Assembly: GCA_977006965.1 (NCBI GenBank)
Contig: OZ345383.1
Span: 62,001-126,000, forward strand
Length of the DNA stretch: 64,000 nt
Direction: 5' to 3'
Source: Phymatolithon calcareum
Lineage: Eukaryota; Rhodophyta; Florideophyceae; Hapalidiales
Positions 53,776-64,000 of this stretch are shown piece after piece. The notes beneath the pieces were generated by a model. That model did no database searches and had not been told where the DNA came from. It worked only from the letters and a program-made list of their open reading frames with translations. The first letter of the stretch is position 1. Every line of letters begins with the position of its first letter. A program made the translations under genes and the position numbers.

Positions 53776-54388
53776 GTAGCATCTAAAATAGTTTTTGCCC
53801 TGTAAACCGAAGTGCAGTAGACACTACTCATGAGGACAACATACATGTCCTCTATAGCTACTGGTTCGTACCAAAATCCACCTCATTTCCTCACTTGCTT
53901 GCGCAAGTCATCAAGGAACGGTAATTCTCAGCTTCAGATAATTTAGCCATATACTTGAGCATTTCGAGAGATCTTCAACTGCCATTGCGTACATAGAACA
54001 CATGAGGAGTGATAGTAAGGCAAACTGTGGTGTGAGCTCCTTTACGTCTTTCGACCGGTGCTATGGTCGTGCAGCGCAGTCGCTTTGAGAGGCAAAGAAT
54101 CTATTTTGGAAAGGGAATAATATTCATTTTCTTTCTTCCTTTCTTTCTTTCTTTATTACAGGGATATCTGAGTTACACAAAGAGTACATTACTCAACATA
54201 TCTCTAAGATGCTCGTGGACTGGATCCATTCTGAGTACTCGCGTAACTGCATCCTGCAAGTACTGCAACACACCACTACACGGCGAAATCCGTGTTCTCT
54301 TTGCGGAGGGTAATTCACTTCTTGCTTATGACAGGACTCGAACAGGTGATTCAACAGCCACGTGACGCGATTCTTGGAATGTACATTT
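53776..54388 (-). repeat. Repeat S, copy 1, with short (CTTT)n tract
   Basis: Closely similar to 60687-61440 over its length, same orientation. On the minus strand it contains CACCTGTTCGAGTCCTGTC, which looks like a pol III B box/T-loop, and further on CCTGTAATAAAGAAAGAAAG, like a LINE/SINE tail. The CTTT tract is short here (about 54130-54160). Confidence 0.7.
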
Positions 54389-54926
54389 CAGAAGGGTCTA
54401 GCTGCCAACTGAACTGGTCTCTGGTGTAACAAATAACATTAGCACATCACGTCTCGCGAGTAGTGGAACCCTCCATTGGCCTCTTGTTCTAAAAACGGGA
54501 TCGAACTAGCGTATCGACCTCATCTGAATGCCTTAGCGTAAGAACAGCTCTGCAATGGAAGTCTGCCACTCCTTTTCAATTCTCAAGGGACGCACCACTC
54601 TGAAGTCAATTGCATGGTAAACTGTCATCTACTGTGACCATTTTTATACCCTCTGTCAGTCACAAATTATTCTTCTGACGTCGTTCAACGGTGCATATTG
54701 ACTTTAGGAAAACTTCTGCCATCGCCCAGAAGCATTGACTGTCAACTCATTTACCATTCGAACTTCGCTGAGTAAAAATAAACGGCGAAAATTGTTAGCA
54801 TCTTCAAGGGATTTATCCAATGAGAATACGTTAATTGTGAAAAAGTTGGTCGCTGACTTGTTGTAGCTATAAAGGACAGGTCTTACGGGAGAAATTGAAA
54901 GTTCTTATTTTAGAAATCCTTAACGA
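54389..54926. other. Unassigned region
   Basis: No recognisable feature. Confidence 0.4.
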
Positions 54927-55352
54927 CTACGCTCGCCAAAACCAGAGAAGCGTCCCTTGTAGCACGTCCTCTTCCGTAAGAAGACGATACCCCACTTTCA
55001 TCTCCTCTGTCATTATTTTCTCTAACGCTAATACTATGTTCCTTGCCTGTATTGTTTCGTCCTCCGTTTTCGAATTCCATTTTAGGAGCGTGAGATGTTG
55101 TTGCATACATTTTCTCGAGGTTCTTTCAACAGTCTCGCTTACAAGTCTTGCACAGGTGGACAGTAAACAACGCGTTTCGAAACGGGCAACAAGGCACCCT
55201 GTTTGCAGACATTCTTCTTCCTTCGACTTCCGTGTTGCCGCAACTTGTGCGGCAGATGTTGGCGTCATTGTAGTTGTTTCTTTGTATAGCAAGTACTGCG
55301 TGCAAATCTCGGGAATCTTCAGTTTGTCGGAGAGCCGTTGACATAGATCCAT
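54927..55352 (-). CDS. Hypothetical 141-residue ORF
   Basis: ATG at 55352. Composition is protein-like: charged and helical (ARNIVLALEKIMTEEMKVGY, LLTEEDVLQGT) with several cysteines, no signal peptide, membrane segment or known motif. No homologous frame elsewhere in the window. It could be a small host gene, an exon or part of an old element. Confidence 0.25.
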   Translation of the reverse strand: MDLCQRLSDKLKIPEICTQYLLYKETTTMTPTSAAQVAATRKSKEEECLQTGCLVARFETRCLLSTCARLVSETVERTSRKCMQQHLTLLKWNSKTEDETIQARNIVLALEKIMTEEMKVGYRLLTEEDVLQGTLLWFWRA

Positions 55353-56484
55353 AGAGGCAGTACCTCATACAATGGCTTGCCTTGCAAGCTCTGTGAAACC
55401 TCGAGCGAAGACTGCTTTGTTCAGCCATGTTGGCTTTGTCACGAAGAGCTGTACCCTAGCTGACATAACTCCTCACATACGGATATTGACTTTTTGTTCG
55501 TGGGCCCACTCTAAGCAAACGCTTCAACCATGTTTTTCCCTCCTATTTAATTCCAACCTTCACCGCCACAAAATTTTCTGTTTTGAGATAAATTGGAGAC
55601 ATTCCGTCGGGCGTCATCCTTTTGGTGCACGCTTACCTCCTCACAGTAAGTTCCTGTAGTGCTGCTCTAAGGTAATTGTTTTTAAAAAAGCTCCCTTCTT
55701 TCGCTTTTTTAAATAAAACAGATGCGCTAAAACTTAGCGTATCTATTCCATTTATGGAACCTATCCTCTACGTATTACTGTGTTCAGAGAGCTTATCGTC
55801 AAAGTCCGTGTGAATGAAAACTATGTTGCCTGCTCTTGACCGTTTTCTTTTAATTTTGCGAAAGGCCCATAGAGTGACGAATATATGGACAATGCTTCCT
55901 ATTTACCTTCGAGTATCTCTCTCACATGCTTGGCATATACATAAAACTCATCTTGGGCGAACTGGTTGAGATATGTTCTCAACTTTTCTTGTCCTACTTT
56001 GTTCATACTCATACCCAGCGGGAGAAAGCCGTCTCTCTCGACAAGAGAATAATGCTGCTTATGGTTGCACATCTTTCAGTAGCTACCTGGCTCTGACTAC
56101 GGTTAGATCTTCGCTTTTTCCTGTTGAAACCCGTTCTAGTACCAATGGTTTGTGTACATTTTGGGCAATTATGACACGAATCGAGTGTCTTCCAAGCCTG
56201 GTTGTTAGGGGTTCTAGAGATCCGCTTCATTCTTGTGTACTGGAATGAGGAGTGCTTTTTGTCAGTGTGGACACATTCCATAGTACCGGGAACGCGACAT
56301 TTTGTCGGGGCGTATGCACATTCTGCGTTAGAACTGTCGCCTTGCCCAGACCGAGTGCCTTTGCAGGTTGTGAAATTCGCACGGACATCAAGTTTGGACA
56401 GCGGAAGGCTGAAGTGGTGGAAGTCCATGCCTAGACTGCAAATGTCCGGATTGCATGAGCAATTGTACTCGCGATTAACGATTG
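55353..56484. other. Unassigned region
   Basis: A 170-residue minus frame at 56009-56521 begins inside the LINE F terminus and continues Cys-rich (NREYNCSCNPDICSLG, CSVP-type pattern) with no domain that I recognise; I do not call it as a gene. Confidence 0.35.
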
Positions 56485-56745
56485 GATTGGATTTCTGCTT
56501 AATTGAAGCTCCCTTTGTCAATTATCATTGCACCTGAGAGACTTTTCGTTGCGCTACAATCCTTCGCTTGCTTTCTCACATAAGTAGTTGATTTCGGACA
56601 TTTTCTTTGGACAGTATCAACTGCCATTTCCAGCATCTCTTTTTGAATATCGGAAAGTCGTTGTTTCGACATTAAGTTTGAAATATCCTTGAGAGCTTCA
56701 TCTAGTTCGGAATCTTCTTTTCTTGCTTGCTCTTTCCAGGAGTAT
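56485..56745 (-). mobile_element. LINE family F 3' fragment, (AATCC)n tail
   Basis: Closely related to 46303-46557, with the same terminus: minus strand GGGAGCTTCAATTAAGCAG and AAATCCAATCCAATC. Confidence 0.65.
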
Positions 56746-57143
56746 GGGAAGCGGTGAAATAATCACAGTAAGATGCTGGTATTCACCTTCATAGTATTCT
56801 TTACTTGTAATTGCGCTGTGTTTTCCGTCACCTTCTGGGTGAAGTCCAGGAGGCTCTACGTTGCACCTCTGCTACCAGGAAGACGTCGAGTCTTGCGAAC
56901 ATGCTACAGTGTGAGAAAAGGGGAATGTCCAAGCCATGGACCGCCCTCTGGGAGGGCATTCAATATTCGCCATTCGATAATTACATTTCTCACGGATCAA
57001 TTACAAATTGCATGAGGATTGTCACCAAATCCAGAAATCAGATTCCCTATTGCATCTCTCCCATCATTACACCTGAACGAAGATGAATCAACCGATCGTA
57101 CCGATCCAGCTCTTATCTCCATTCTCCATCCTCCTTAACAAGC
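56746..57143. promoter_or_regulatory. 5' region of the SerB-like gene
   Basis: The last 60 bases are pyrimidine-rich (CTCCATTCTCCATCCTCCTT) right before the ATG, a plausible initiator/leader. No TATA box is evident. Confidence 0.35.
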
Positions 57144-58385
57144 ATGACCACCGAAACCTCATCTCATAAGCAAGGCATCTCCCCTCAACTCAGCGCCACA
57201 GGCTCAGAGAGCATTGTCGTCACACTCTCCGGCCACCATTCCAATTCCTCCCTAGTTTCTGTCCTGAATGTTCTCGGCACAGCACAATCCACAAAGCTTC
57301 TCGACCTGTCGCAAATGGTCGTTCGCGATCGATTCATAGCCACAGCCGAACTTCTCTCCCGCGGTGCCGTCGACGTCGTGAAGGACATACTCTTCCGCGC
57401 TCACTCCGCCGGCCTGCGCGCCTCATTTCGAGTCGGTGCCGCTGCAGTCCCTCCCACATCTTCCGTCGACGCGCATGTACTCACAGTCTTCACCCGGAGC
57501 ACAGCCCCCGCCTCATTGCTCGCCGACGTCGCCCGCATCTGCCGCAATCACCAGGCGCGCATCAGCGCCGCCCGTCGCGTGACAAGCGCCACAGATCCCT
57601 TTTCATGCTTTGAGTTTAATGTGTCCGTTGTCGCAAACAGCCTACCCGCTCTTCGTGCCGCTCTCTTTGAACTTGGTCGCGGAGAAGCGGAGGCCGATCT
57701 TGCCCTTCAGCATGCAGGTGCCGGTCGCCGCGCTAAACGCATGGCAGTGTTCGATCTGTCGTGGACACTCGTGCAATGCGACGCGCTTGATATCGTGCTC
57801 GCCGCGGCAGGTCGTGATGCAGGTACTCGGGATCCCGGCTGGTGTGACGGTGAATGGACGAGACGTCGGGTGCGCGCGCTGAAAGGTGCGAATGCAGACG
57901 TTGTGAATGAGGCCGCGCGCGAGCGAATGGTGTATACGCACGGGGCGCGTGAGTTGTGTGCTGGATTGCGAAAGCTTGGATGTCGGCTTGCCATTGTGTC
58001 GTCGGGCTCGCGGTGGGTTGCTGAGGCGGCCAAGGAGGCTCTTGGGATGGACTATGCGTTTGGGAATGTGTTTGATACGGATTCTAATCAGTGCTTCACT
58101 GGTGAGGTTCGCGATCCGGTTGTCGATGCGGATCGTAAGGCGGAGCTTGTGCAGATGTTGGCAATGCAGGAGCGTATTTCTGTGGAGCAGATTATTGTAG
58201 TGGCTGATGGACCTGTGTCGGCGAAGATGTTGGAGATTGCGGGATTGCCGGTGGCTTTTGATCAGCCAGGTGCGACAAAGGATCTGAGGTCGGGACGTAT
58301 TGTCAGTAAGTCGCTGGCGAGCGTGCTGTTCTTGTTGGGCTGTTCAAGCAGCGATTTGCGGAGTGTCACGAAGTCTGTCAATTAA
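57144..58385 (+). CDS. SerB/ACT-type HAD-family protein with altered catalytic motifs
   Basis: A 413-residue intronless protein starting MTTETSSHKQ. Residues ~20-95 and ~108-180 look like two ACT-type modules (SIVVTLSGHHSNSSLVSVL; HVLTVFTRSTAPASLLADVA), the layout of ACT-containing phosphoserine phosphatases (SerB). The HAD domain follows (~198-400). Motif I reads FDLSWTLV: nucleophile D204 is kept, but the acid/base at D+2 is Ser206 (normally FDxDxT). Motif II is IVSSGS, motif III has K332. Motif IV reads VVADGPVSAKM, where the usual GDGxND loses its ND; D355 remains. So the residue expected to act as general acid and one metal-binding Asp are missing. Either this is a pseudoenzyme or regulator of serine synthesis, or it has shifted chemistry. 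The frame is intact and ~60% GC, unlike neighbouring repeats, so it is under selection rather than a pseudogene. Confidence 0.8.
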   Translation: MTTETSSHKQGISPQLSATGSESIVVTLSGHHSNSSLVSVLNVLGTAQSTKLLDLSQMVVRDRFIATAELLSRGAVDVVKDILFRAHSAGLRASFRVGAAAVPPTSSVDAHVLTVFTRSTAPASLLADVARICRNHQARISAARRVTSATDPFSCFEFNVSVVANSLPALRAALFELGRGEAEADLALQHAGAGRRAKRMAVFDLSWTLVQCDALDIVLAAAGRDAGTRDPGWCDGEWTRRRVRALKGANADVVNEAARERMVYTHGARELCAGLRKLGCRLAIVSSGSRWVAEAAKEALGMDYAFGNVFDTDSNQCFTGEVRDPVVDADRKAELVQMLAMQERISVEQIIVVADGPVSAKMLEIAGLPVAFDQPGATKDLRSGRIVSKSLASVLFLLGCSSSDLRSVTKSVN

Positions 58386-58826
58386 ACCTTCAACGTTATG
58401 GGACCGTTTAAGTAGTAATCAAGCAGTGACTGCTTGCTGAGTACTGCAATCTGGTCCACGCGACTACAGTACATGCTGCAAATTGCGACAAGAACAAGAC
58501 TACAGTAGAGTTCGTTGTAGAATTACTGCCGGCGGTCATGAGGCTGGAAAAACAGGATGCCGGTCACGAGGGAATACAGTGCCATGGGTAAACTTGTCAC
58601 ATGTAATCTCTGACTCTGGCCACGCTCCACTGCACTGCGCTCCGGGAAGTTATTGGAGCTCCCTTGTTTGGACTTGGTCAAGACTGCAGTTTGTTGTGTC
58701 CAACTGATACAGTATGTCTTTGTATTCTACGACCTGTGTACACGTGGAAACCGCGTCCCAAACTGATATCAAATTCCCCATCCTGAAGACTGTGTCCAAC
58801 AACAAAAACTACAGAGTTGACCTCTT
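58386..58826. other. Convergent intergenic region with TACAGTA words
   Basis: CTACAGTA or TACAGTA occurs at about 58464, 58500 and 58709. No gene recognised. Confidence 0.4.
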
Positions 58827-59777
58827 TCAAAGACGGACGCCTGCCTTGTCCAAAGAAAATAGGATTAATTCTGCCATAGCTTCTCCGCCGGTCACAGATG
58901 GCTCAACCCTTGCGACGTATAAAGACGAAACTTTCCCATCCATAGCTTCAAACAATGGGCACGGAACAACGACGGTGCCGTCCAGACGAATAGCCTTCGT
59001 ACCATATTCAAAAACCGCTCGAATTATTGCCTGCAGCACATCAGGCCGACTGTTGTATCTCAGAGCTGCCAGAATACCCCCGGCCCAGCTCTGCGCCGCC
59101 CGATTCTCATCGGGGAAGTAAATCATGCAAACGACGACAGCACGAGGTCGCACATTCCCAATCACGCGGCGCACGTAATCCGCAACGCCATTTCCAAACA
59201 CATCGGTAAGATACGGCAAGCCCCACGAGCGTGCACCCAATGCCGTTGCCCCGCCGTTCAAGAACACCGCCTTGAGAACGTTCCAGATTGTGCGTGCCGT
59301 CGGGCGCAAGGCAACATCATTACCGCCGACAGACACCACCAGAACATCGCGGTCCGCAACGTATTCGCGAACAACTTCGTCTTGCGCTAACAGATTGGTC
59401 GCACGCTCGCCCAAAGTCGACTCCTCCACGGCACAATTCACTGCGACTGAATGGCCGCCGCGTGCGGCAAGTGACACATTCAGAGCGTGGCATACATCGC
59501 GCACAGATGTCGGTGGGTCAAGAATGGCTGCGTATCCATTTGCCGCGGCCGCTCTGGCGCCACCAAGCCAGTATTTGTTATCCACGGAGCTGTCTCCGAG
59601 TAGCCAGAGACGTGGTCGCTCGGCGCATACGCCTGCGATTACCTCATGCAAGTCTTCAACACGGTGCCCGTGGTACTCGGCGTAGAATGCATCCGACAGA
59701 AGTTTCTTCATAATGAATGTAGTCGAAGGTAAAATTTGAATGTGGGAAATCTGTTCACTCGCAAGGTCATGGTCCAT
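58827..59777 (-). CDS. SGNH (GDSL-type) hydrolase
   Basis: I start at the ATG at 59777 (MDHDLA), giving 316 residues; a second ATG at 59711 (MKKLLSDAF) is also possible. Block I LWLLGDSSVDNKYW carries the nucleophilic Ser of the GDS motif; block III SVGGNDVALRP carries the Asn of the oxyanion hole; the block II Gly is likely in the LGERATN region. Block V, normally DxxH, reads ARVEPSVTGGEAM, i.e. a VEPS motif in place of DxxH at the C-terminus. That variant should be tested against the family, because related protist proteins often show it. No signal peptide or membrane segment is clear, so a cytosolic esterase/lipase-like enzyme acting on an ester is the simplest reading. Convergent with the SerB-like gene. 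Confidence 0.8.
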   Translation of the reverse strand: MDHDLASEQISHIQILPSTTFIMKKLLSDAFYAEYHGHRVEDLHEVIAGVCAERPRLWLLGDSSVDNKYWLGGARAAAANGYAAILDPPTSVRDVCHALNVSLAARGGHSVAVNCAVEESTLGERATNLLAQDEVVREYVADRDVLVVSVGGNDVALRPTARTIWNVLKAVFLNGGATALGARSWGLPYLTDVFGNGVADYVRRVIGNVRPRAVVVCMIYFPDENRAAQSWAGGILAALRYNSRPDVLQAIIRAVFEYGTKAIRLDGTVVVPCPLFEAMDGKVSSLYVARVEPSVTGGEAMAELILFSLDKAGVRL

Positions 59778-59816
59778 TTTGGCCAATAAAATCTACATTT
59801 CTTCGTCATTATTTCT

Positions 59817-59868
59817 TCATGTGCATATGCACATGATCAAAATTGTCCAAAATTATCCAAAAATGTCC
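59817..59868 (-). promoter_or_regulatory. 20-bp palindrome and 3 x 10-bp repeat in the SGNH gene promoter
   Basis: TCATGTGCATATGCACATGA (59817-59836) is a perfect palindrome with two E-box-like CATATG/CACATG words, 40 bases upstream of the start codon. Next to it AAAATTGTCC, AAAATTATCC and AAAAATGTCC lie in tandem (59839-59868), 10 bases apart, i.e. one helical turn. The pair looks like factor sites, but no evidence of binding exists. Confidence 0.5.
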
Positions 59869-60686
59869 AGCTGAACAGCTCTCAAAATATAGTTGCAACT
59901 TCCGTGTCATCTCCACGCATGAGCTCTACTCGATCTTGGGCAACATGACGTCAACATTCACTTTTTTCTCTTGTGCTGATCGCTGCTTGCGCAGTGTCCC
60001 CGGACACTATGCTTTGTCCCTGGAGAAAACGTGCCATCAATTGCAAGTCCTCGAAAAACCTTATTTTCCTCCTGGGGCTTGACGTTAATCGAGAACGACA
60101 CTTTCTGCCACTTTTCCATTGATAAGCAATGTCCGCCTCACGATGTCCCGTGCCGATTCTGATTGATGTCACATGGCATCACGTAGTGGTCAGATGTGTA
60201 CTTGATACCCGCCAAGATCCATGTACTAGCTTATGCTACCGTCACCTTATCCTCATGAGTACTTTCGACTCATAGACGCAGAGCCTTATGATATCTGGCA
60301 CAGATATAAATACCTTCTTTCGAAACGATTCATGTTATTAATTGCAGTAAGGTACATGAAATGAGATGTTTACCCCAAATGGAAAAACTGCAAATTTCTA
60401 AACATTCTAAGATTATTACTTCCTCGCCTCTCTCTGAAGGCACTAAAAGAAAGAGTCGTCTTCTGCAGAATCGGGAGTCCATTTTAGAAACAGCTGCTTT
60501 TGACTGCTCGTTTGGCAGCAACGCCTCGCAGAAGCCCATCCTAAGCAGCCCCTGCGAAGCTTCAGAAATGTCCATTTCCCGAAGTCGTTGTCATTCTATG
60601 AAAGTAGAGACACTGTCTTATATGACGTCTAGCTTCACTGAAATATGATTGAAGATGACAGGTGTCCCTTGTGCCAACACAATACA
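59869..60686. other. Unassigned region
   Basis: A 95-residue plus frame (60361-60648) has Ser-rich composition and no domain. Not called. Confidence 0.4.
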
Positions 60687-61440
<754 letters not shown>

Positions 61441-63869
61441 CCACCAGCAGTTTGACGACGAGCCTTGAGCGACACTCTACCTCAACTCAACAAGTGCTCG
61501 AACGGTATCTCAAAAAGCGGAAAACCAATCACCAACTAGACCGGGATCCCAGTGGAGACGTGGTGATACGTGCAACTTGCTTGGCCTTGCCCTCAGAGTG
61601 GACAAGCGTCGCCTGGACCTCTACGTGCTTCTACAGTGCTTCCGACCAAATCGTTGCTTGGAGAAATACAGGACCTAGACGCACAATTGGCATGAATTGT
61701 CGCCAGCGATAGGATGAAGGGAAGAGTCTTGGACCATTGAAAAGTTGTTCGATCAATGAAGAGAAATGGCAAATGGATGGTATCCTTTGAAAGAGCATGT
61801 TTAAATATTTCTCGACCTCGATTGTAGATTGCTTAAAGTAGCGAGACTATCAGTTAGGGTCGTACTGTTGTCGAGGACAATTGTCTGTTTAAGCTGTGGT
61901 TTACATTCTTTCTCCAGACGTGCTATGAGAAACCTCGAATTTCCGAACTATTCGAAACTGTTGCACGGCAGGTTGAGGAGCTCACTTTCTATGTGAGAGA
62001 TCGTTCTATAATGGAGAACGAAGGAATGCACGTGGGCCTGACGTCAAACGTTTCTCTAGCTTTTCAAAGTATGAATATATTCTAGATTTACCTTCGAGAG
62101 ACTAACGCGGACTACAACAATTGCAGGAATCGTCCATCGCAAAATATTCTGTTTACGATCGTCTCACCTTCCTTCACTGTACCTTTGAAATATTCTCTTC
62201 TAATTACTCACGTGAGCAACATACTAAAAGGTCATAACTAATGATTCACGATGGACTGGAGAAGAGATGACCCTGAGCGCTTCTTGTCCTGAATAATATC
62301 CAGTGGAGCTCGTTGTGCCGCACCACACAATTGATTGCTTGAGTAATTCTTGAGGAGAAAAGTAGGACGCAAGCTGATGATTGCTTGACACTCTTGGCAC
62401 CAAGAAGAGTGGGATCATTGGAAGGTGTGTCTCATATACTTTCTAGACTAGTGCTCTGGACTTCAGCGATAAGGTGTATCAGAGAAACTGTCAATGCAAC
62501 TGCAGCGGCAGTAGGGGTTCATCACAGCATTTTTGTGGCCCATAATCGACCATGGCGATGTGGAGAACTGTTTCAGCAGGATCAACTTATAGTCAGCCTT
62601 ACTTGTCACGTTAGAGGTAAGGTGCAAAACAAACCACCAGCGATGTATCCTGCATTTCACGGAAGGCAAATGTAGGTCGAGCTTCCGCATTCACATTTTT
62701 GCTTCCGTCAGGGTATACTGTATAATCAAAAGCCGACGAAAGCTGTTTTGACTTGCCGCCAGCAGAGAAGAATAGTGAAGCTCCTCCTAAAAGTTACCGA
62801 GACGTGCGTGCGCAACAAGAAGATAGTTTTTTGTTCCAAGTGCACAGCATTTTTAAAAAACGGCGCATGAACCTGCTCACTTGAAATTGTGCTTCCTTGA
62901 TTGGTGACAGAATTCATCACAAAGAGAGGTGTGTCCAATAGTCTGCAGTCACTCCAATGTGCTCTTGAGAGTGACCAATAGCATAGCTTGTCATGCGTCC
63001 TTGTGGTCATCTGGCATACAGTCGTACACGCGTTGGGGCATTTTCGTCCCTGCTCGTTCTACAATGAGTTGTATGTTCGTCATACTTTGATAGCGTTCGC
63101 AACAAGGGTTGAAAGCAAAGCTGCAACCCAAGACCTTTGGCTATTGTCAGATCCATCCTCGTAAGCAACGTGACGCAAAGGCACTCGCGAGATGCATTGC
63201 AGTCTCAAGATTACCCACCTCGGCCTTGAAGTAGAAGAAACGGCAATAATCACAATTTGAGGATTTGTGGTGCTTGAAAGTCTGATGTTTGTTCCCCACG
63301 GATATGTGGCTAAAATGAAAGTTGCGAAGACACGTGCTAGTTCTTTGCGCTAAGCTATTCATAGAGCTCAATCGCACCAGAATTCCCTTTTTTGGACTCT
63401 TTTAATGCTCAGTCATTTAATGGGGACATAAGCCGCTGTACGTTGAATGCTGTAGAGAAAAGAGCTTATATGACGTAATGAGATGAAGGGTAGTGGGAGG
63501 TATGTATTCAATGACCTCAGAATCTTGCCCGTTGGACAAGATGACGGATTCCATTGGGTGCCTGTGTGATCCTGCGTAATAGACGCGCGCAGTGATGGCA
63601 AGGGAGGTAGAGCTTGTCGCAGTTGGAAAACATGGAGAAAAGATGAGGAATTGTCTCTCGAAAAGCGGCTTTCGTGGAACTGTCATCTATTGAAATAATT
63701 GAGGAAAGAGCACTGTTCGGGTGGCGTTGTGGTCTCGATACAGCTGACGTCCCTTTTACACACCATCTCAAATGTCATACTGTAGTGTGAGTCCCAAATT
63801 GGGTCCCACAACTGTCAAAAATAGTTATGAAAAATGTTTCATCAATTTGCTGCGGTCCAGTTGTGTCAG
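61441..63869. other. Unassigned region at the right end
   Basis: Over 2.4 kb I see no gene with a recognisable domain. At 63790-63815 GTCCCAAATTGGGTCCCAC is a small inverted sequence that could be a TIR of an unknown element. Confidence 0.4.
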
Positions 63870-63935
63870 GAGAAAAATATAGTTTTTGTTTGGTGAAGCG
63901 TTACCAACGCATCATGACGGTTGGGGCAGCTTTAC
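63870..63935 (-). mobile_element. LINE family C 3' terminus relic
   Basis: AGCGTTACCAACGCATCATG and GGTTGGGGCAGCTTTACC match the C 3' UTR read backwards. Confidence 0.5.
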
Positions 63936-64000
63936 CTCTAAAAAGTGATAGGGTGTCTCAAACGTCAGCAAATAGGTCGGGTAACTCTTAAATACGCATA

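Noticed and set aside
56009-56521. 170-residue Cys-containing minus frame
   Set aside because: Its first part is the LINE F 3' end, so the frame crosses an element border and is unlikely to be a single gene.

Overview
This window looks like nuclear DNA from a eukaryote with compact, mostly intronless genes set in retrotransposon-rich DNA. My best guess is a florideophyte red alga of the Chondrus type. That is an inference from genome style (short intron-poor genes grouped between repeat islands, a Golgi-type glycosyltransferase, polysaccharide lyase-like genes); no taxonomic marker is present. The only introns I can place are 77 and 80 bases long, with GTAAGT donors, CAG acceptors and a CTAAC branch-point-like motif.

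Likely host genes, left to right: a five-finger C2H2 protein (10265-11152, +); an alginate-lyase-superfamily, membrane-anchored protein (12356-13998, -); an ORF made of 24-residue tandem repeats (27797-28306, -); a paralogue of the lyase-like gene with the same intron (42701-44340, -); a two-domain Golgi glycosyltransferase (48443-50434, -); dihydroxy-acid dehydratase (51804-53639, +); a SerB/ACT-type HAD protein with altered catalytic motifs (57144-58385, +); and an SGNH hydrolase (58827-59777, -). The two lyase paralogues bracket about 28 kb of almost pure mobile DNA.

Mobile DNA: a degenerate hAT-like transposase (about 1.1-1.7 kb); the 3' end of a Ty3/gypsy chromodomain retrotransposon present as a palindrome with 865-bp arms (4482-6515); a Tc1/mariner element with long TIRs and a LINE fragment inside it (14.7-16.5 kb); an RNase H-bearing LINE with a 13-bp target-site duplication (20965-23714); a near full-length two-ORF LINE with a 16-bp target-site duplication (31531-37199); and many 3' fragments that I sorted by shared 3' termini into LINE families A to F. 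Letters are mine. A ends ...AAATAAAATCATCAAATATCCCC without a poly(A) tail; B ends ...CGTAAGACTGTGAGGCTTTAAATAAA; C ends GTTGGTAACTTTTAAATAAAAATCTAC.

The most interesting theme is that three unrelated retroelements carry chromatin-reader-like modules: a chromodomain after the gypsy integrase, PHD-like fingers in the ORF1 of LINE C, and, most unusual, a Tudor/Agenet-like segment of about 97 residues inserted inside the RNase H fold of the third element (21806-22096). Other items worth attention are the altered HAD motifs of the SerB-like protein, a 46-bp perfect palindrome inside a LINE, clusters of back-to-back hairpins on both sides of the zinc-finger gene, and a dense TACAGTA word field upstream of that gene.
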